Counted from the stretch's first letter, positions 20,063 to 28,943 are shown. The stretch: DNA of 64,000 nucleotides from Neorhizobium lilium (GCF_004053875.1 NZ_SBIP01000008.1:1-64000); one strand, 5' to 3'. Translations and numbers: made by a program. Notes: generated from the letters alone by a model not told the origin.

Positions 20063-20941
20063 TCAGGGCTGAACTGCCGGAACGTTGCCGCCCGCGTCCT
20101 GCATCTTGCTGACTTCGTCATAGCCCTTCTTGAGGGCTTCGTCCTTGATGTCGATCTTCTGGTCGGCCTTGGCCTTCTCGATCAAGGCGACATACTTGTC
20201 GCGCATGACGAGCTGCTTGACCTGATCCTGGACCTGATCGAACGGAGGCGGAGCGGCGTCGCGCTTGTCTTCGATCTTGATGACATGATAGCCGAACTGC
20301 GTCTTGACCGGGGTCTTCGTGTACTGGCCCTTGTCGAGCGCGAAGGCCGCTTCCTCGAATTCCGGGACCATGCGGCCCGGGCCGAACCAGCCGAGATCGC
20401 CGCCTTCATCCTTGTTGGAATCCTGCGACTTTTCCTTGGCGATTTCGGCGAAATCCTTGCCCTTGTCGAGGTCGGCGATGACAGCCTTTGCTTCGTCCTC
20501 GGTCTTCACGAGGATATGGCGGGCATGCACTTCCTGCTGCTTCGGCAGAGCCGCGACTTCCTTGTCGTAGCGAGCCTTGATCTCTTCAGGCGTCGTCGCA
20601 TCGACGACATGCTTGCGGAAATAGGCGTTGTGGAGTTCGCGATCGCCGATATAGGCCATGCGCTTCTTGAAGTCTTCGGTGTCCTTGATCCCTTCGGACA
20701 TCGCGCCGCTGGCCAGCAGCTTCACGTCGATGGCGCCGGAGAGAGCCGCGACCTTTTTCTGCTCGTCCGGCAACTGGGCCAGCTGCGGATCGAGGTTCTG
20801 GACGGCCAGATCAAGCTCGGACTGATGAATTTCCAGGCTGCCGACTGTGGCAACGACAGGATCGTCCGCCGCAAAAACCGGAGCCTGGGAGAAGATCGCA
20901 GCGGCGAGCGCGGCCGTTACGAGAAATTTGTGGCGCAACAT
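20063..20941 (-). CDS. Periplasmic parvulin-type peptidyl-prolyl isomerase
   Basis: The 292-residue protein has a signal peptide (1-24, cleavage after VFA), a SurA/PrsA-like N-terminal chaperone region and one PpiC rotamase domain (about 135-235) with HARHILVK and GGDLGWFGPGRM. It probably helps fold exported or outer-membrane proteins. It is divergent from secA, the translocase motor, which fits an export theme; the shared gap is about 250 bases. Confidence 0.92.
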   Translation of the reverse strand: MLRHKFLVTAALAAAIFSQAPVFAADDPVVATVGSLEIHQSELDLAVQNLDPQLAQLPDEQKKVAALSGAIDVKLLASGAMSEGIKDTEDFKKRMAYIGDRELHNAYFRKHVVDATTPEEIKARYDKEVAALPKQQEVHARHILVKTEDEAKAVIADLDKGKDFAEIAKEKSQDSNKDEGGDLGWFGPGRMVPEFEEAAFALDKGQYTKTPVKTQFGYHVIKIEDKRDAAPPPFDQVQDQVKQLVMRDKYVALIEKAKADQKIDIKDEALKKGYDEVSKMQDAGGNVPAVQP

Positions 20942-21044
20942 CGAGTTACCTTTCGGCTGAAATGCCGGTTTCAGAATTGCCTGATTCCGGCCGGAAAACC
21001 CTCAAAAACATCGGATTGTGGCCATTCTGTATCGGCCGTCACCG

Positions 21045-21073
21045 TTGACATCATTCGACCCCCCTCTTATCTG
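21045..21073 (+). promoter_or_regulatory. Predicted sigma-70 promoter of secA
   Basis: TTGACA at 21045-21050 is followed by a 17-base spacer and TATCTG at 21068-21073. The -35 is a perfect consensus. It lies about 118 bases before the secA start, which leaves a leader of roughly 110 bases. Confidence 0.7.
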
Positions 21074-21190
21074 TCACGCAACTTCGCGTCCAGAAGCTTT
21101 CCGGGCGCGGCGGGTCATTTTGTCGGGACCGGAACGACCGACAACCGGGCTCGCGATCCCATGGGACTGATATCAGAAAGGACCATTCGC

Positions 21191-23902
21191 ATGGTCAGCC
21201 TCGGCGGCATTGCCCGCAAACTGTTCGGTTCGTCAAACGACCGCCGCATACGCGGATACAATCCGACGATCGATGCCATCAATGCCTATGAGGAAAAGGC
21301 AAAGGCTCTGACGGATGAGCAACTCGCTCATAAGACCGTCGAGTTCCGGCAGATGCTGGCCGACGGCAAGTCTCTCGAAGACATCCTCGTTCCGGCATTT
21401 GCAGTTGTGCGCGAAGCCTCGCGCCGTGTGCTCGGCATGCGTCCCTTCGATGTCCAGCTGACCGGCGGCATGATCCTCCATGACGGCGCGATTGCCGAGA
21501 TGAAGACCGGCGAAGGCAAGACGCTCGTGGGAACCCTTCCGGTCTACCTCAATGCGCTGGCCGGCAAGGGCGTCCACGTCGTCACCGTCAACGACTACCT
21601 CGCCAGCCGCGACGCCGCCATCATGGGCCGTCTCTATGGCTTTCTCGGGATGACCACGGGCGTCATCATGCACGGGCTGAGCGACGACGAACGCCGCGCC
21701 GCCTATGCCTGCGACATCACCTACGCCACCAATAACGAACTCGGTTTCGATTATCTGCGCGATAACATGAAGTATGAGCGCTCGCAGATGGTCCAGCGCG
21801 GCCACAACTACGCGATCGTCGACGAAGTGGACTCCATCCTCGTCGACGAAGCCCGCACGCCGCTGATCATTTCCGGCCCGCTAGACGATCGCTCGGACCT
21901 CTACACCACGATCGACGCCTTCATCCCGGCGCTGACCCCGGAAGATTACGAGATCGACGAAAAGCAGCGCTCGGCGAACTTTTCCGAAATCGGCACGGAG
22001 AAGCTGGAAAACCTGCTGCGCCAGGCCGGGCTGCTCAAGGGCGAATCGCTTTACGACGTCGAGAACGTCGCGATCGTCCACCACATCAACAACGCCCTGA
22101 AAGCCCACAAGCTCTTTACCCGCGACAAGGACTATATCGTCCGCAACGACGAGATCGTCATCATCGACGAGTTCACCGGCCGCATGATGCCGGGCCGCCG
22201 CTACTCCGAAGGCCAGCACCAGGCGCTGGAAGCCAAGGAGAAGGTGACGATCCAGCCGGAAAACCAGACCCTCTCGTCCATCACTTTCCAGAACTATTTC
22301 CGCATGTATTCCAAGCTGGCCGGCATGACCGGTACGGCTTCGACCGAAGCGGAAGAATTCGGCAACATCTACAAGCTCGAAGTGGTCGAAGTGCCGACCA
22401 ACCTGCCGATCCAGCGCATCGACGAGGACGACGAGGTCTACCGGACCTTCGAAGAAAAGTTCAAGGCGATCATCGAGGAGATCAAGGCGGCGCACGAACG
22501 CGGCCAGCCGGTTCTCGTCGGCACGACCTCCATCGAAAAGTCCGAACTTCTGGCGACGATGCTGCGCAATTCCGGCTTCGACAAGTTCCACGTGCTGAAC
22601 GCCCGCTACCATGAACAGGAAGCCTATATCGTCAGCCAGGCCGGCGTCCCGGGTGCTGTGACCATCGCCACCAACATGGCGGGCCGCGGAACGGACATCC
22701 AGCTCGGCGGCAACATCGACATGCGCCTCGAGCGTGAGCTCGAAGGCATCGAGGACGAAGCTGAGCGCACGGCCAAGGAAGCGGCTATCCGCGAAGAAGT
22801 GAAAGCGCTCAAGGAAAAGGCGCTGGCCGCCGGCGGCCTTTACGTCATCGCGACCGAACGTCACGAAAGCCGGCGCATCGACAACCAGCTGCGCGGCCGC
22901 TCCGGACGCCAGGGCGACCCCGGCCGTTCCAAGTTCTACCTTTCCCTCCAGGACGACCTGATGCGCATCTTCGGCTCCGACCGTATGGACGGGATGCTGC
23001 AGAAACTCGGCCTCAAGGAAGGCGAGGCAATCGTCCATCCCTGGATCAACAAGGCGCTCGAACGCGCTCAAAAGAAGGTCGAAGCGCGTAACTTCGACAC
23101 CCGAAAGAACCTTCTGAAATACGACGACGTCACCAACGACCAGCGCAAGGTGATCTTCGAACAGCGTATCGAGGTCATGGATTCCGAAGACGTTTCGGAA
23201 ACCGTCGAAGACATGCGCACCGAAGTGATCGACGTCCTGGTGACCAAGCACATTCCCGAGCGCGCCTATGCCGAACAATGGAACGGTGCCGGGCTCTACG
23301 AAGACGTCCAGCGCCTCCTGAACCTGGATCTGCCGATTGCGGATTGGGTCAAGGAAGAAGGTATAGGCGAAACGGATATCCGCGAGCGGGTTACCGAGGC
23401 AGCGAACAAGGCTGCGGCGGACCGGCGCGAACGTTTCGGCAACGAGATCATGAACTATGTCGAACGGTCGATCTTGCTCCAGACCCTCGATACTCTTTGG
23501 AGGGAGCATATCGTCAACCTCGACCATCTGCGCTCGGTCATCGGCTTCCGTGGCTATGCACAGCGCGACCCGTTGCAGGAATACAAGGCCGAAGCCTTCG
23601 AGCTCTTCCAGGCCCTGCTCGCCAATCTGCGTGAGGCCGTAACGGCCCAGCTCATGCGGGTCGAACTCGTGCAGAACCCCGAACCGCCGGCGCCGCCGCC
23701 CCTGTTCTCGGAACATCACGTTGACCCGAGGACCGGCGAAGACGAAATGTCGGGCCAGGATGCGGGAAACTTTACCGCAGCACCGCAGGACCGTCGTCCG
23801 GAAGATCCCTCCACCTGGGGCAGGATCGGGCGGAATGAAACCTGCCCCTGCGGCTCCGGCAAGAAATACAAGCACTGCCACGGTGCCTTCGAGCAGGCCT
23901 AA
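21191..23902 (+). CDS. secA: Preprotein translocase ATPase SecA
   Basis: SecA drives unfolded preproteins through SecYEG. The 903-residue protein has the DEAD motor with Walker A MKTGEGKT (about residue 105) and DEVDSILVDEART, the preprotein cross-linking domain, the second nucleotide-binding fold with TNMAGRGTDI, the helical scaffold and wing, and the C-terminal zinc motif CPCGSGKKYKHCH that binds SecB and phospholipid. An open frame extends far upstream, but ATG at 21191 has an AAAGGA ribosome-binding site eight bases before it and gives the correct MVSLGGIARKLFG start. Confidence 0.98.
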   Translation: MVSLGGIARKLFGSSNDRRIRGYNPTIDAINAYEEKAKALTDEQLAHKTVEFRQMLADGKSLEDILVPAFAVVREASRRVLGMRPFDVQLTGGMILHDGAIAEMKTGEGKTLVGTLPVYLNALAGKGVHVVTVNDYLASRDAAIMGRLYGFLGMTTGVIMHGLSDDERRAAYACDITYATNNELGFDYLRDNMKYERSQMVQRGHNYAIVDEVDSILVDEARTPLIISGPLDDRSDLYTTIDAFIPALTPEDYEIDEKQRSANFSEIGTEKLENLLRQAGLLKGESLYDVENVAIVHHINNALKAHKLFTRDKDYIVRNDEIVIIDEFTGRMMPGRRYSEGQHQALEAKEKVTIQPENQTLSSITFQNYFRMYSKLAGMTGTASTEAEEFGNIYKLEVVEVPTNLPIQRIDEDDEVYRTFEEKFKAIIEEIKAAHERGQPVLVGTTSIEKSELLATMLRNSGFDKFHVLNARYHEQEAYIVSQAGVPGAVTIATNMAGRGTDIQLGGNIDMRLERELEGIEDEAERTAKEAAIREEVKALKEKALAAGGLYVIATERHESRRIDNQLRGRSGRQGDPGRSKFYLSLQDDLMRIFGSDRMDGMLQKLGLKEGEAIVHPWINKALERAQKKVEARNFDTRKNLLKYDDVTNDQRKVIFEQRIEVMDSEDVSETVEDMRTEVIDVLVTKHIPERAYAEQWNGAGLYEDVQRLLNLDLPIADWVKEEGIGETDIRERVTEAANKAAADRRERFGNEIMNYVERSILLQTLDTLWREHIVNLDHLRSVIGFRGYAQRDPLQEYKAEAFELFQALLANLREAVTAQLMRVELVQNPEPPAPPPLFSEHHVDPRTGEDEMSGQDAGNFTAAPQDRRPEDPSTWGRIGRNETCPCGSGKKYKHCHGAFEQA

Positions 23903-23926
23903 CAACCCCCTTTTACTCATCAGCTT

Positions 23927-23954
23927 ACGCCGCCTCTTAGGGGCGGCGTTTGTC
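23927..23954 (+). terminator. Rho-independent terminator of secA
   Basis: An 8-bp perfect stem (ACGCCGCC at 23927-23934 with 23942-23949) is followed by TTTGTCGTTT. It begins 25 bases after the secA stop codon. Confidence 0.8.
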
Positions 23955-24066
23955 GTTTGGCACGGACGACCGATGGGGAACCGACCCGCACCAACTGTTT
24001 CTTAACCGCGCCCTGCCACTGTGCCCCTGAAGTCTTCCTGCGTCATTGCGAGTAGTGCGTACCGAT

Positions 24067-25479
24067 ATGGCGGTCATCGAAACAGCGGAGAGATTGCTTC
24101 CGCCACGTCTGCGTGTGAGGCTTGCACCTCTAACCCGTCGGCTTGGCACGCTATTGGCCGATGACAGCGAAAATGCACGCGCACAACGCCAGGCTCTCAC
24201 CGCTTTCCTGATCCGCATCCTCAGCGCCGCCATCGCCTTCGTCTCCCAGATTGTGCTCGCACGGGTCATGGGCGAATTCGAATACGGCATATTTGCCTTT
24301 GTCTGGGTGATCGTGGTGCTGGCCGGAAACCTGTCCTGCCTCGGCTTCCACACCTCCATCATCCGGTTTCTGCACCAGCACAGGGTAGAGGGTGATCTTC
24401 CCGCCGTGCGGGGACTGACGCTGGCCGCCCGACTGATCGCGCTTGCGTCGTCGAGCACGGTCGGCTGTCTCGGGCTTCTCTTTCTGCATCTCTTCGGGGA
24501 CCGGATGGAAGCCTACTACCTTATCCCCGTCTCGCTAGCCTTCTTCACCATGCCGATGATTGCGCTGGGCGACGTTCTGGACGGCACCGCCCGCTCCGCC
24601 GGCTGGACGGCGATGGCGCTGAGCCCGACCTATCTCTTCCGGCCAACGCTGATCCTGCTTTTCATGCTGCTCGCCATCTGGATGGGTGCTCCGCATACGG
24701 CAGTGACGGCCATGGAAGCGGCCCTGGTCGCCACGTATGTATCGACGCTTTCCCAGCTGGTGCGCGTCAGCCTCCGGCTCCGGCGCTTGCACGGCCACGG
24801 TCCACGCCAGTTTGCGCTTGGCGCCTGGCTTCGCTATTCCCTGCCGCTTTTTCTTGTGGACGGCATAGGCTTCCTGCTGACCAATGCCGATGTGGTGGTC
24901 GTTGGCCTCTATCTGCCGCCGGATCAGGTCGGGATCTATTACGCGGCCGCCAAGACGATCGTGTTGGTGCAGTTCGTCTACTTCTCCGTCAAGGCCGCTG
25001 CCGGCCCTCGCTTTTCCGCCCTGCTGGCGGAAGGCGATACGCAAACGCTTGCCGGTTTCGCGGTGCAGACGACGCGGTGGGTCTTCTGGCCTTCGCTGGC
25101 GGTCGGCCTCGCCGCCCTGGCTGCCGGCCAATTCCTGCTATCGCTGTTCGGTCCCGGCTTCACTGCTGGTTACAGCTTGATGGCGATTCTTTTCTGCGGC
25201 ATTCTCGCCAAAGCAATGGTCGGCCCGGGCGAAGTGCTTTTGAGCATGGCCGGCCGCCAGAAACTCTGCGTCCTTCTTTATGCCGTCACCCTGTCCGCGG
25301 GCATCCTGTTCTACGTGCTGCTGATCCCCCGCTTCGGACTGGCGGGTGCGGCCATGGCAACGGCCTTGGCCATGATGGTGGAGGCTGTTCTGCTGCATAT
25401 TGCCGTCCGCCGAACGCTAGGGATCGTGCTTTTCGCCTTTGCCAATCCGGCATCCAAACCCTCGTCGGAGGCATCCTAG
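24067..25479 (+). CDS. Polysaccharide/oligosaccharide flippase (MATE/Wzx-like)
   Basis: The roughly 470-residue protein is very hydrophobic, with 12-14 predicted membrane helices starting near residue 40 and an N-terminal amphipathic region. It fits the Wzx/RfbX branch of the MOP superfamily, which flips lipid-linked sugars across the inner membrane. The substrate is unknown. ATG at 24067 is used; in-frame TTG at 24046 and GTG at 24055 are alternatives with no clearer ribosome-binding site. The next gene starts two bases after its stop, indicating cotranscription. Confidence 0.88.
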   Translation: MAVIETAERLLPPRLRVRLAPLTRRLGTLLADDSENARAQRQALTAFLIRILSAAIAFVSQIVLARVMGEFEYGIFAFVWVIVVLAGNLSCLGFHTSIIRFLHQHRVEGDLPAVRGLTLAARLIALASSSTVGCLGLLFLHLFGDRMEAYYLIPVSLAFFTMPMIALGDVLDGTARSAGWTAMALSPTYLFRPTLILLFMLLAIWMGAPHTAVTAMEAALVATYVSTLSQLVRVSLRLRRLHGHGPRQFALGAWLRYSLPLFLVDGIGFLLTNADVVVVGLYLPPDQVGIYYAAAKTIVLVQFVYFSVKAAAGPRFSALLAEGDTQTLAGFAVQTTRWVFWPSLAVGLAALAAGQFLLSLFGPGFTAGYSLMAILFCGILAKAMVGPGEVLLSMAGRQKLCVLLYAVTLSAGILFYVLLIPRFGLAGAAMATALAMMVEAVLLHIAVRRTLGIVLFAFANPASKPSSEAS

Positions 25480-25481
25480 TC

Positions 25482-26759
25482 ATGGCGCTACCACCGGTCG
25501 AAACCGACATGAGCGAAGGCAGCCGTCGCACATCGCCTTTGCTGCCGGGCCTGCGTTCGACGAGACCCGAGGCCGAAACGCGGCTGGAGGTGGGACGGCC
25601 CGGCCGCGCACTCTCCCTTTATCCCGCAGCTCTCGGTTACGACCTGCAGGAAGAACTGGAATTTCTCTCTCACCGGGCCATGGAGCCGAATATCTTCTTC
25701 TCAGCGCGGTTGCTGGCTCCCGCCATGCCGCGGGTCGAAGACAAGCAGGTGCGGTTTGCCTTGATCCGCGACGAAACGGAGAAACGCAGCCGGCTTCGTC
25801 TTCTCATGCCGTTTACGGTGGAAAGACCTGGGTTTGCCGTGGGCGCACCTATCATCCGCGCCTGGGCAAACCCCTTCGGCCCGCTCGGCACGCCGCTGGT
25901 CGATGGAGAGGATGCTGCCGAAACCATCGACAACCTGTTCGAAGTGCTTGCTTTGCCGCAGGCACGCCTGCCCTCCGTGCTGGTCGTCCCGGACGTTCGC
26001 CTTCAAGGCCGCTTCGCCCAGCTGGCGAGAGCCGTCGCCATTAGCCGCGACCTGCCCGTGACGGTGACCGATCCTTTCCGCAGGCCCATGCTGGAAAGCA
26101 CGGACGATGGCGAGACCTATCTGAAACAATCGGTATCGGCACATCATTTCCGCGAAATGCGCCGTCAGTGGCGCCGCCTCGAACGGCTCGGGCAACTCAC
26201 CTATTCCGTCGCCCGCCAGCCGGAGGAGGTTCGGCTGCGGATGGAAGAGTTCCTGGCGTTGGAAGCCAAGGGCTGGAAAGGGAAAAAGCGTTCGGCCCTT
26301 GTCAGCGACCGCTACCGGGCCGCCTTTGCCCGCGAAGCCATCACCAATCTCGCCGAGGTCGATGCCGTCCGTATCCACACGATCGATCTGGACGGCCACG
26401 CGATTGCCTCGATCATCGTCTTCCTGATGGCCGGCGAAGCCTATACTTGGAAGACAGCCTATGACGAGGAACTGGGACAGTATTCCCCAGGCAAGCTCCT
26501 CATCATGAGACTGACCGACTGGCACCTCGACGACGCCAATATCATGCGTACCGATAGCTGCGCCGTTCCCGACCACCCCATCATGAGCCGGCTCTGGGAA
26601 GAGCGGGAAGAGATGGGAACGCTGGTGATCGGTCTCACACGTAACAGCGACCGCGATATCCGCCAGGTCGCCGCACAGCTTCACCTCTATCGCAACACCC
26701 GCAACGTGGCCCGGCTACTGCGCGAAAAGATCCTCTCGATCGCCGGCCGCGATTTTTGA
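25482..26759 (+). CDS. GNAT/BioF2-like (CelD-type) acyltransferase
   Basis: The 425-residue protein has the BioF2-like acetyltransferase domain in its C-terminal half (about 215-380), including FREMRRQWRRLERLG, FLALEAKGWKG and YSPGKLLIMRLTDW. Related proteins modify exopolysaccharide or cellulose precursors, or act in FemAB-like transfer. It starts two bases after the flippase gene, so the pair probably handles one glycan. No glycosyltransferase is nearby. The true substrate cannot be told from sequence. Confidence 0.82.
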   Translation: MALPPVETDMSEGSRRTSPLLPGLRSTRPEAETRLEVGRPGRALSLYPAALGYDLQEELEFLSHRAMEPNIFFSARLLAPAMPRVEDKQVRFALIRDETEKRSRLRLLMPFTVERPGFAVGAPIIRAWANPFGPLGTPLVDGEDAAETIDNLFEVLALPQARLPSVLVVPDVRLQGRFAQLARAVAISRDLPVTVTDPFRRPMLESTDDGETYLKQSVSAHHFREMRRQWRRLERLGQLTYSVARQPEEVRLRMEEFLALEAKGWKGKKRSALVSDRYRAAFAREAITNLAEVDAVRIHTIDLDGHAIASIIVFLMAGEAYTWKTAYDEELGQYSPGKLLIMRLTDWHLDDANIMRTDSCAVPDHPIMSRLWEEREEMGTLVIGLTRNSDRDIRQVAAQLHLYRNTRNVARLLREKILSIAGRDF

Positions 26760-26849
26760 TCTGCCCGTGACCGCTTTCGACTGGAAAGGGCCGCAGCCGG
26801 CCGACACCCGCACCCCACCATTCGTGGCTGGATTTGGTCTACTTCCTTC

Positions 26850-26878
26850 TTGCGCAGTTAATGAAGGGCATGTTAGAC
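26850..26878 (+). promoter_or_regulatory. Predicted promoter of tRNA-Leu(CAA)
   Basis: TTGCGC at 26850-26855, a 17-base spacer and TTAGAC at 26873-26878 end 19 bases before the mature tRNA 5' end, a normal distance for a tRNA promoter. Confidence 0.45.
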
Positions 26879-26897
26879 GCGGTCCATCTACTGAAGT

Positions 26898-26982
26898 GCC
26901 CCGTTGGCGGAATTGGTAGACGCGCCTGACTCAAAATCAGGTTCCGAGAGGAGTGCTGGTTCGATTCCGGCACGGGGCACCA
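26898..26982 (+). tRNA. tRNA-Leu, anticodon CAA
   Basis: An 85-base class II tRNA with a seven-base acceptor stem (GCCCCGT with ACGGGGC), discriminator A and an encoded CCA at 26980-26982. The anticodon arm CTGACTCAAAATCAG gives anticodon CAA, reading UUG. The D-loop contains GGTAGAC and the T-arm contains GGTTCGATTCC. The long variable arm expected for leucine is present. Confidence 0.97.
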
Positions 26983-27046
26983 CTTAAATAAAAATCAGAG
27001 CATAATTCCATTCTGACGGCTGCTGGCTAACAACTTCCGCTATTTA

Positions 27047-27096
27047 TTGTACGTACAAATATTCATTGCAGTCTAGCATGATTTATCGTACATACA
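27047..27096 (+). promoter_or_regulatory. Candidate BrnA operator: palindromic GTAC repeats
   Basis: A perfect 12-base palindrome TTGTACGTACAA (27047-27058) lies 42 bases before brnT, and a related half-degenerate copy CGTACATACA (27087-27096) sits just before its start codon. BrnA-type antitoxins usually repress their own operon through such repeats. Location and symmetry support this; binding is inference. Confidence 0.5.
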
Positions 27097-27100
27097 GTTT

Positions 27101-27355
27101 ATGAAGATCACCTGGGACGAACCGAAGCGCGAAGCCAACCTTGCCAAGCACGGCATGGACTTCGCTGACCTGTCTCTGGAGTTCTTCGCTGCCTCGGCCG
27201 TCATCCCCGCAAAGGCCGGTCGGTCTATGGCTATTGGTCTGTTCGAAGGTCGGGTTATCATAGCCGTTGTCTTCCACTCGCTTGGATCGGAAGCGCTGTC
27301 GGTGATCTCCATGCGTCTCGCCAGCGGCAAGGAAAGGAAAATCCATGACGACTAA
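27101..27355 (+). CDS. brnT: BrnT family toxin (type II toxin-antitoxin)
   Basis: BrnT is a RelE-fold ribonuclease that blocks translation under stress. The 84-residue product shows the family pattern: WDEPKREANLAKHGMDF at the N-terminus, then the strand GRVIIAVVF and the C-terminal ISMRLASGKERK, which holds the conserved Ser/Arg-Ala-Arg-like region. Its 3' end overlaps brnA by 11 bases. The module lies 118 bases after tRNA-Leu in an A+T-richer stretch, consistent with acquisition at a tRNA, although I find no repeated tRNA end. Confidence 0.9.
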   Translation: MKITWDEPKREANLAKHGMDFADLSLEFFAASAVIPAKAGRSMAIGLFEGRVIIAVVFHSLGSEALSVISMRLASGKERKIHDD

Positions 27356-27671
27356 GTTTTCCGCACATCGCCCCCTCACCGATAAGGAGGAGGCCGAAAT
27401 TCAGGATATGATTGCGTCGGACCCGGATGCTCCAGAGGCTTCCGACGAAGAGCTTGCCCAGGCAAAACCCTTCAGAGAAGCGTTCCCCAATCTTGCCGCG
27501 AGCATCGACGGCGAAATCGCCAAGCGCGGGCGCCCGAAGGCAGAGCAGACCAAACAGTCTGTTACTATCCGACTGGATCCCGATCTGGTCGAACATTACA
27601 AGGCCACAGGCAAAGGCTGGCAAAGCCGAATGAACGACGACCTCCGAAAGGTCGCCGGCCTGCGCTCATGA
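27345..27671 (+). CDS. brnA: BrnA family antitoxin
   Basis: BrnA binds and neutralises BrnT and represses the operon through a C-terminal ribbon-helix-helix domain. In this 108-residue protein that domain is about residues 60-105 (KQSVTIRLDPDLVEHYKATG then WQSRMNDDLRK), and the acidic N-terminal half is the expected toxin-wrapping part. It is translated from a start inside brnT, the usual order with the toxin first. Confidence 0.9.
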   Translation: MTTKFSAHRPLTDKEEAEIQDMIASDPDAPEASDEELAQAKPFREAFPNLAASIDGEIAKRGRPKAEQTKQSVTIRLDPDLVEHYKATGKGWQSRMNDDLRKVAGLRS

Positions 27672-27850
27672 TCTGCGGCGGCCTAGGCGGCGGTCAGGTC
27701 GGATAACGAGGACCGCGGTCTCCTGCACACCGTTCTTCGGTGGACACAGTGCGAACACGGCAAAGTTAGAACGATGACGATAGCCGGCGTTTACAGCATG
27801 TGCGCATCTGCTAAGCAGAAATCGACGCAGTGCCCGACCCGGAGACGCAC

Positions 27851-28363
27851 ATGGAACCGACCGCCACCTCCCGCCGCGAAGCCGCCAGCTTTGCCGCCAT
27901 TGTCACGCTCGGCATGGCGGTCACCGTCGGGTCGGCACTATGCTTCGAATATTTCGGAGGGTACATACCCTGCCATCTCTGCCTGATCGAACGTAACCCC
28001 TATTACTACGGCATTCCGCTTGGCCTGCTGGCCTTGCTTGCATCTCAATTCCGCCTGCCCGGCTGGGTCCCGCGCGGACTGCTTGTCGTCATCGGCGTGA
28101 TGATGCTGGTTGGCGCTGGCATGGGCATCTACCATTCCGGCATCGAATGGGGTTTCTGGCCCGGCCCGTCGAGCTGCACCAGCACGCCCGGCGCTGGAAC
28201 CGCCAGCGCCGGCGATCTGCTCTCGTCGCTCAATACGGTTCACGGTCCGCAATGCGACCAGGCGGCGCTGCGCATTCTTGGATTGTCGCTGGCGGGCTGG
28301 AACGCGGTCGCAAGCCTGATCTTGGCCGCTATCGCATTCGTGGGCGCAAAAAAGGCCGCGTGA
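27851..28363 (+). CDS. dsbB: Disulfide bond formation protein DsbB
   Basis: DsbB reoxidises DsbA by passing electrons to quinone. The 170-residue protein has four membrane helices, the first redox pair CHLC in the first periplasmic loop (about residues 42-45) and a second pair in the loop near 110-140 (SSCTS and PQCDQ). I use ATG at 27851, with GGAG six bases upstream; a GTG seven codons earlier is possible. Its last codons and stop are part of the terminator of the opposing HNH gene. Confidence 0.9.
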   Translation: MEPTATSRREAASFAAIVTLGMAVTVGSALCFEYFGGYIPCHLCLIERNPYYYGIPLGLLALLASQFRLPGWVPRGLLVVIGVMMLVGAGMGIYHSGIEWGFWPGPSSCTSTPGAGTASAGDLLSSLNTVHGPQCDQAALRILGLSLAGWNAVASLILAAIAFVGAKKAA

Positions 28364-28370
28364 CGCGGCC
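28348..28370 (-). terminator. Terminator of the HNH gene, embedded in the 3' end of dsbB
   Basis: On the minus strand a 7-bp perfect stem (GGCCGCG/CGCGGCC) with loop TCA is followed by six U. On the plus strand this same DNA encodes the last residues of DsbB, and the loop is its TGA stop codon. Confidence 0.85.
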
Positions 28371-28385
28371 CGCGCCGGCAGGCTT

Positions 28386-28943
28386 TTACGGCTGCAGCTC
28401 GCTGTCCCAGTAAAGATAGTCCATCCAGCTTTCATGCAGGTAGTTCGGGGGAAAGAGCCTGCCATTATTGTGCAGGTCCTGCACCGTCGGCTGGTAGGGG
28501 TGCTGGTGCGGGAACATGTTCGCCTGCTTCGGAAGCTTGCTGCCTTTCCGCAGATTGCAGGGAGAACAGGCGGCCACGACATTTTCCCAGGTCGTTTCAC
28601 CGCCATGAGCGCGCGGAATGACATGGTCGAAGGTCAGGTCGTCCCGCTCGCCGCAATACTGGCACTCGAACTTGTCGCGCAGGAAGACGTTGAAGCGGGT
28701 GAAGGCGGGATTTCGGGTCGGCTGCACATAGGTCTTGAGGCTGACGACGCTCGGCAGCTTCATCGAAAAGCTGGGCGAGCAGACCGAATGCTCGTATTCC
28801 GCGATGATATTCACACGATCAAGGAAAACCGCCTTGATCGCGTCCTGCCAGGACCAGAGCGACAAGGGATAATAACTCAGTGGCCGGTAGTCAGCGTTCA
28901 GTACGAGCGCCGGCAGGGCCTGCGGGGAAACTGCAATCGTCAA
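28386..28943 (-). CDS. HNH endonuclease family protein
   Basis: The 185-residue protein has a zinc-ribbon HNH nuclease domain (about 85-140): CQYCG and CSPCN supply metal ligands, and LTFDHVIPRAHGG contains the first catalytic His after Asp, with the later Asn in WENVV. It lacks mobile-element context and is widespread in alphaproteobacteria as a stand-alone gene. Its cellular target is unknown. It converges on dsbB. Confidence 0.92.
   Translation of the reverse strand: MTIAVSPQALPALVLNADYRPLSYYPLSLWSWQDAIKAVFLDRVNIIAEYEHSVCSPSFSMKLPSVVSLKTYVQPTRNPAFTRFNVFLRDKFECQYCGERDDLTFDHVIPRAHGGETTWENVVAACSPCNLRKGSKLPKQANMFPHQHPYQPTVQDLHNNGRLFPPNYLHESWMDYLYWDSELQP

Noticed and set aside
19553..21190. 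Upstream extension of the secA frame
   Set aside because: It runs antisense through argJ and the parvulin gene; the real SecA N-terminus is at 21191 with a ribosome-binding site.
21881..23920. A 679-codon frame antisense to secA
   Set aside because: It mirrors the G+C-rich codons of secA; the translation is repetitive Val/Asp/Gly-rich and matches no family.
26898..27671. Integrative element between tRNA-Leu and dsbB
   Set aside because: No integrase and no duplicated tRNA 3' end found; only the toxin-antitoxin pair is supported.
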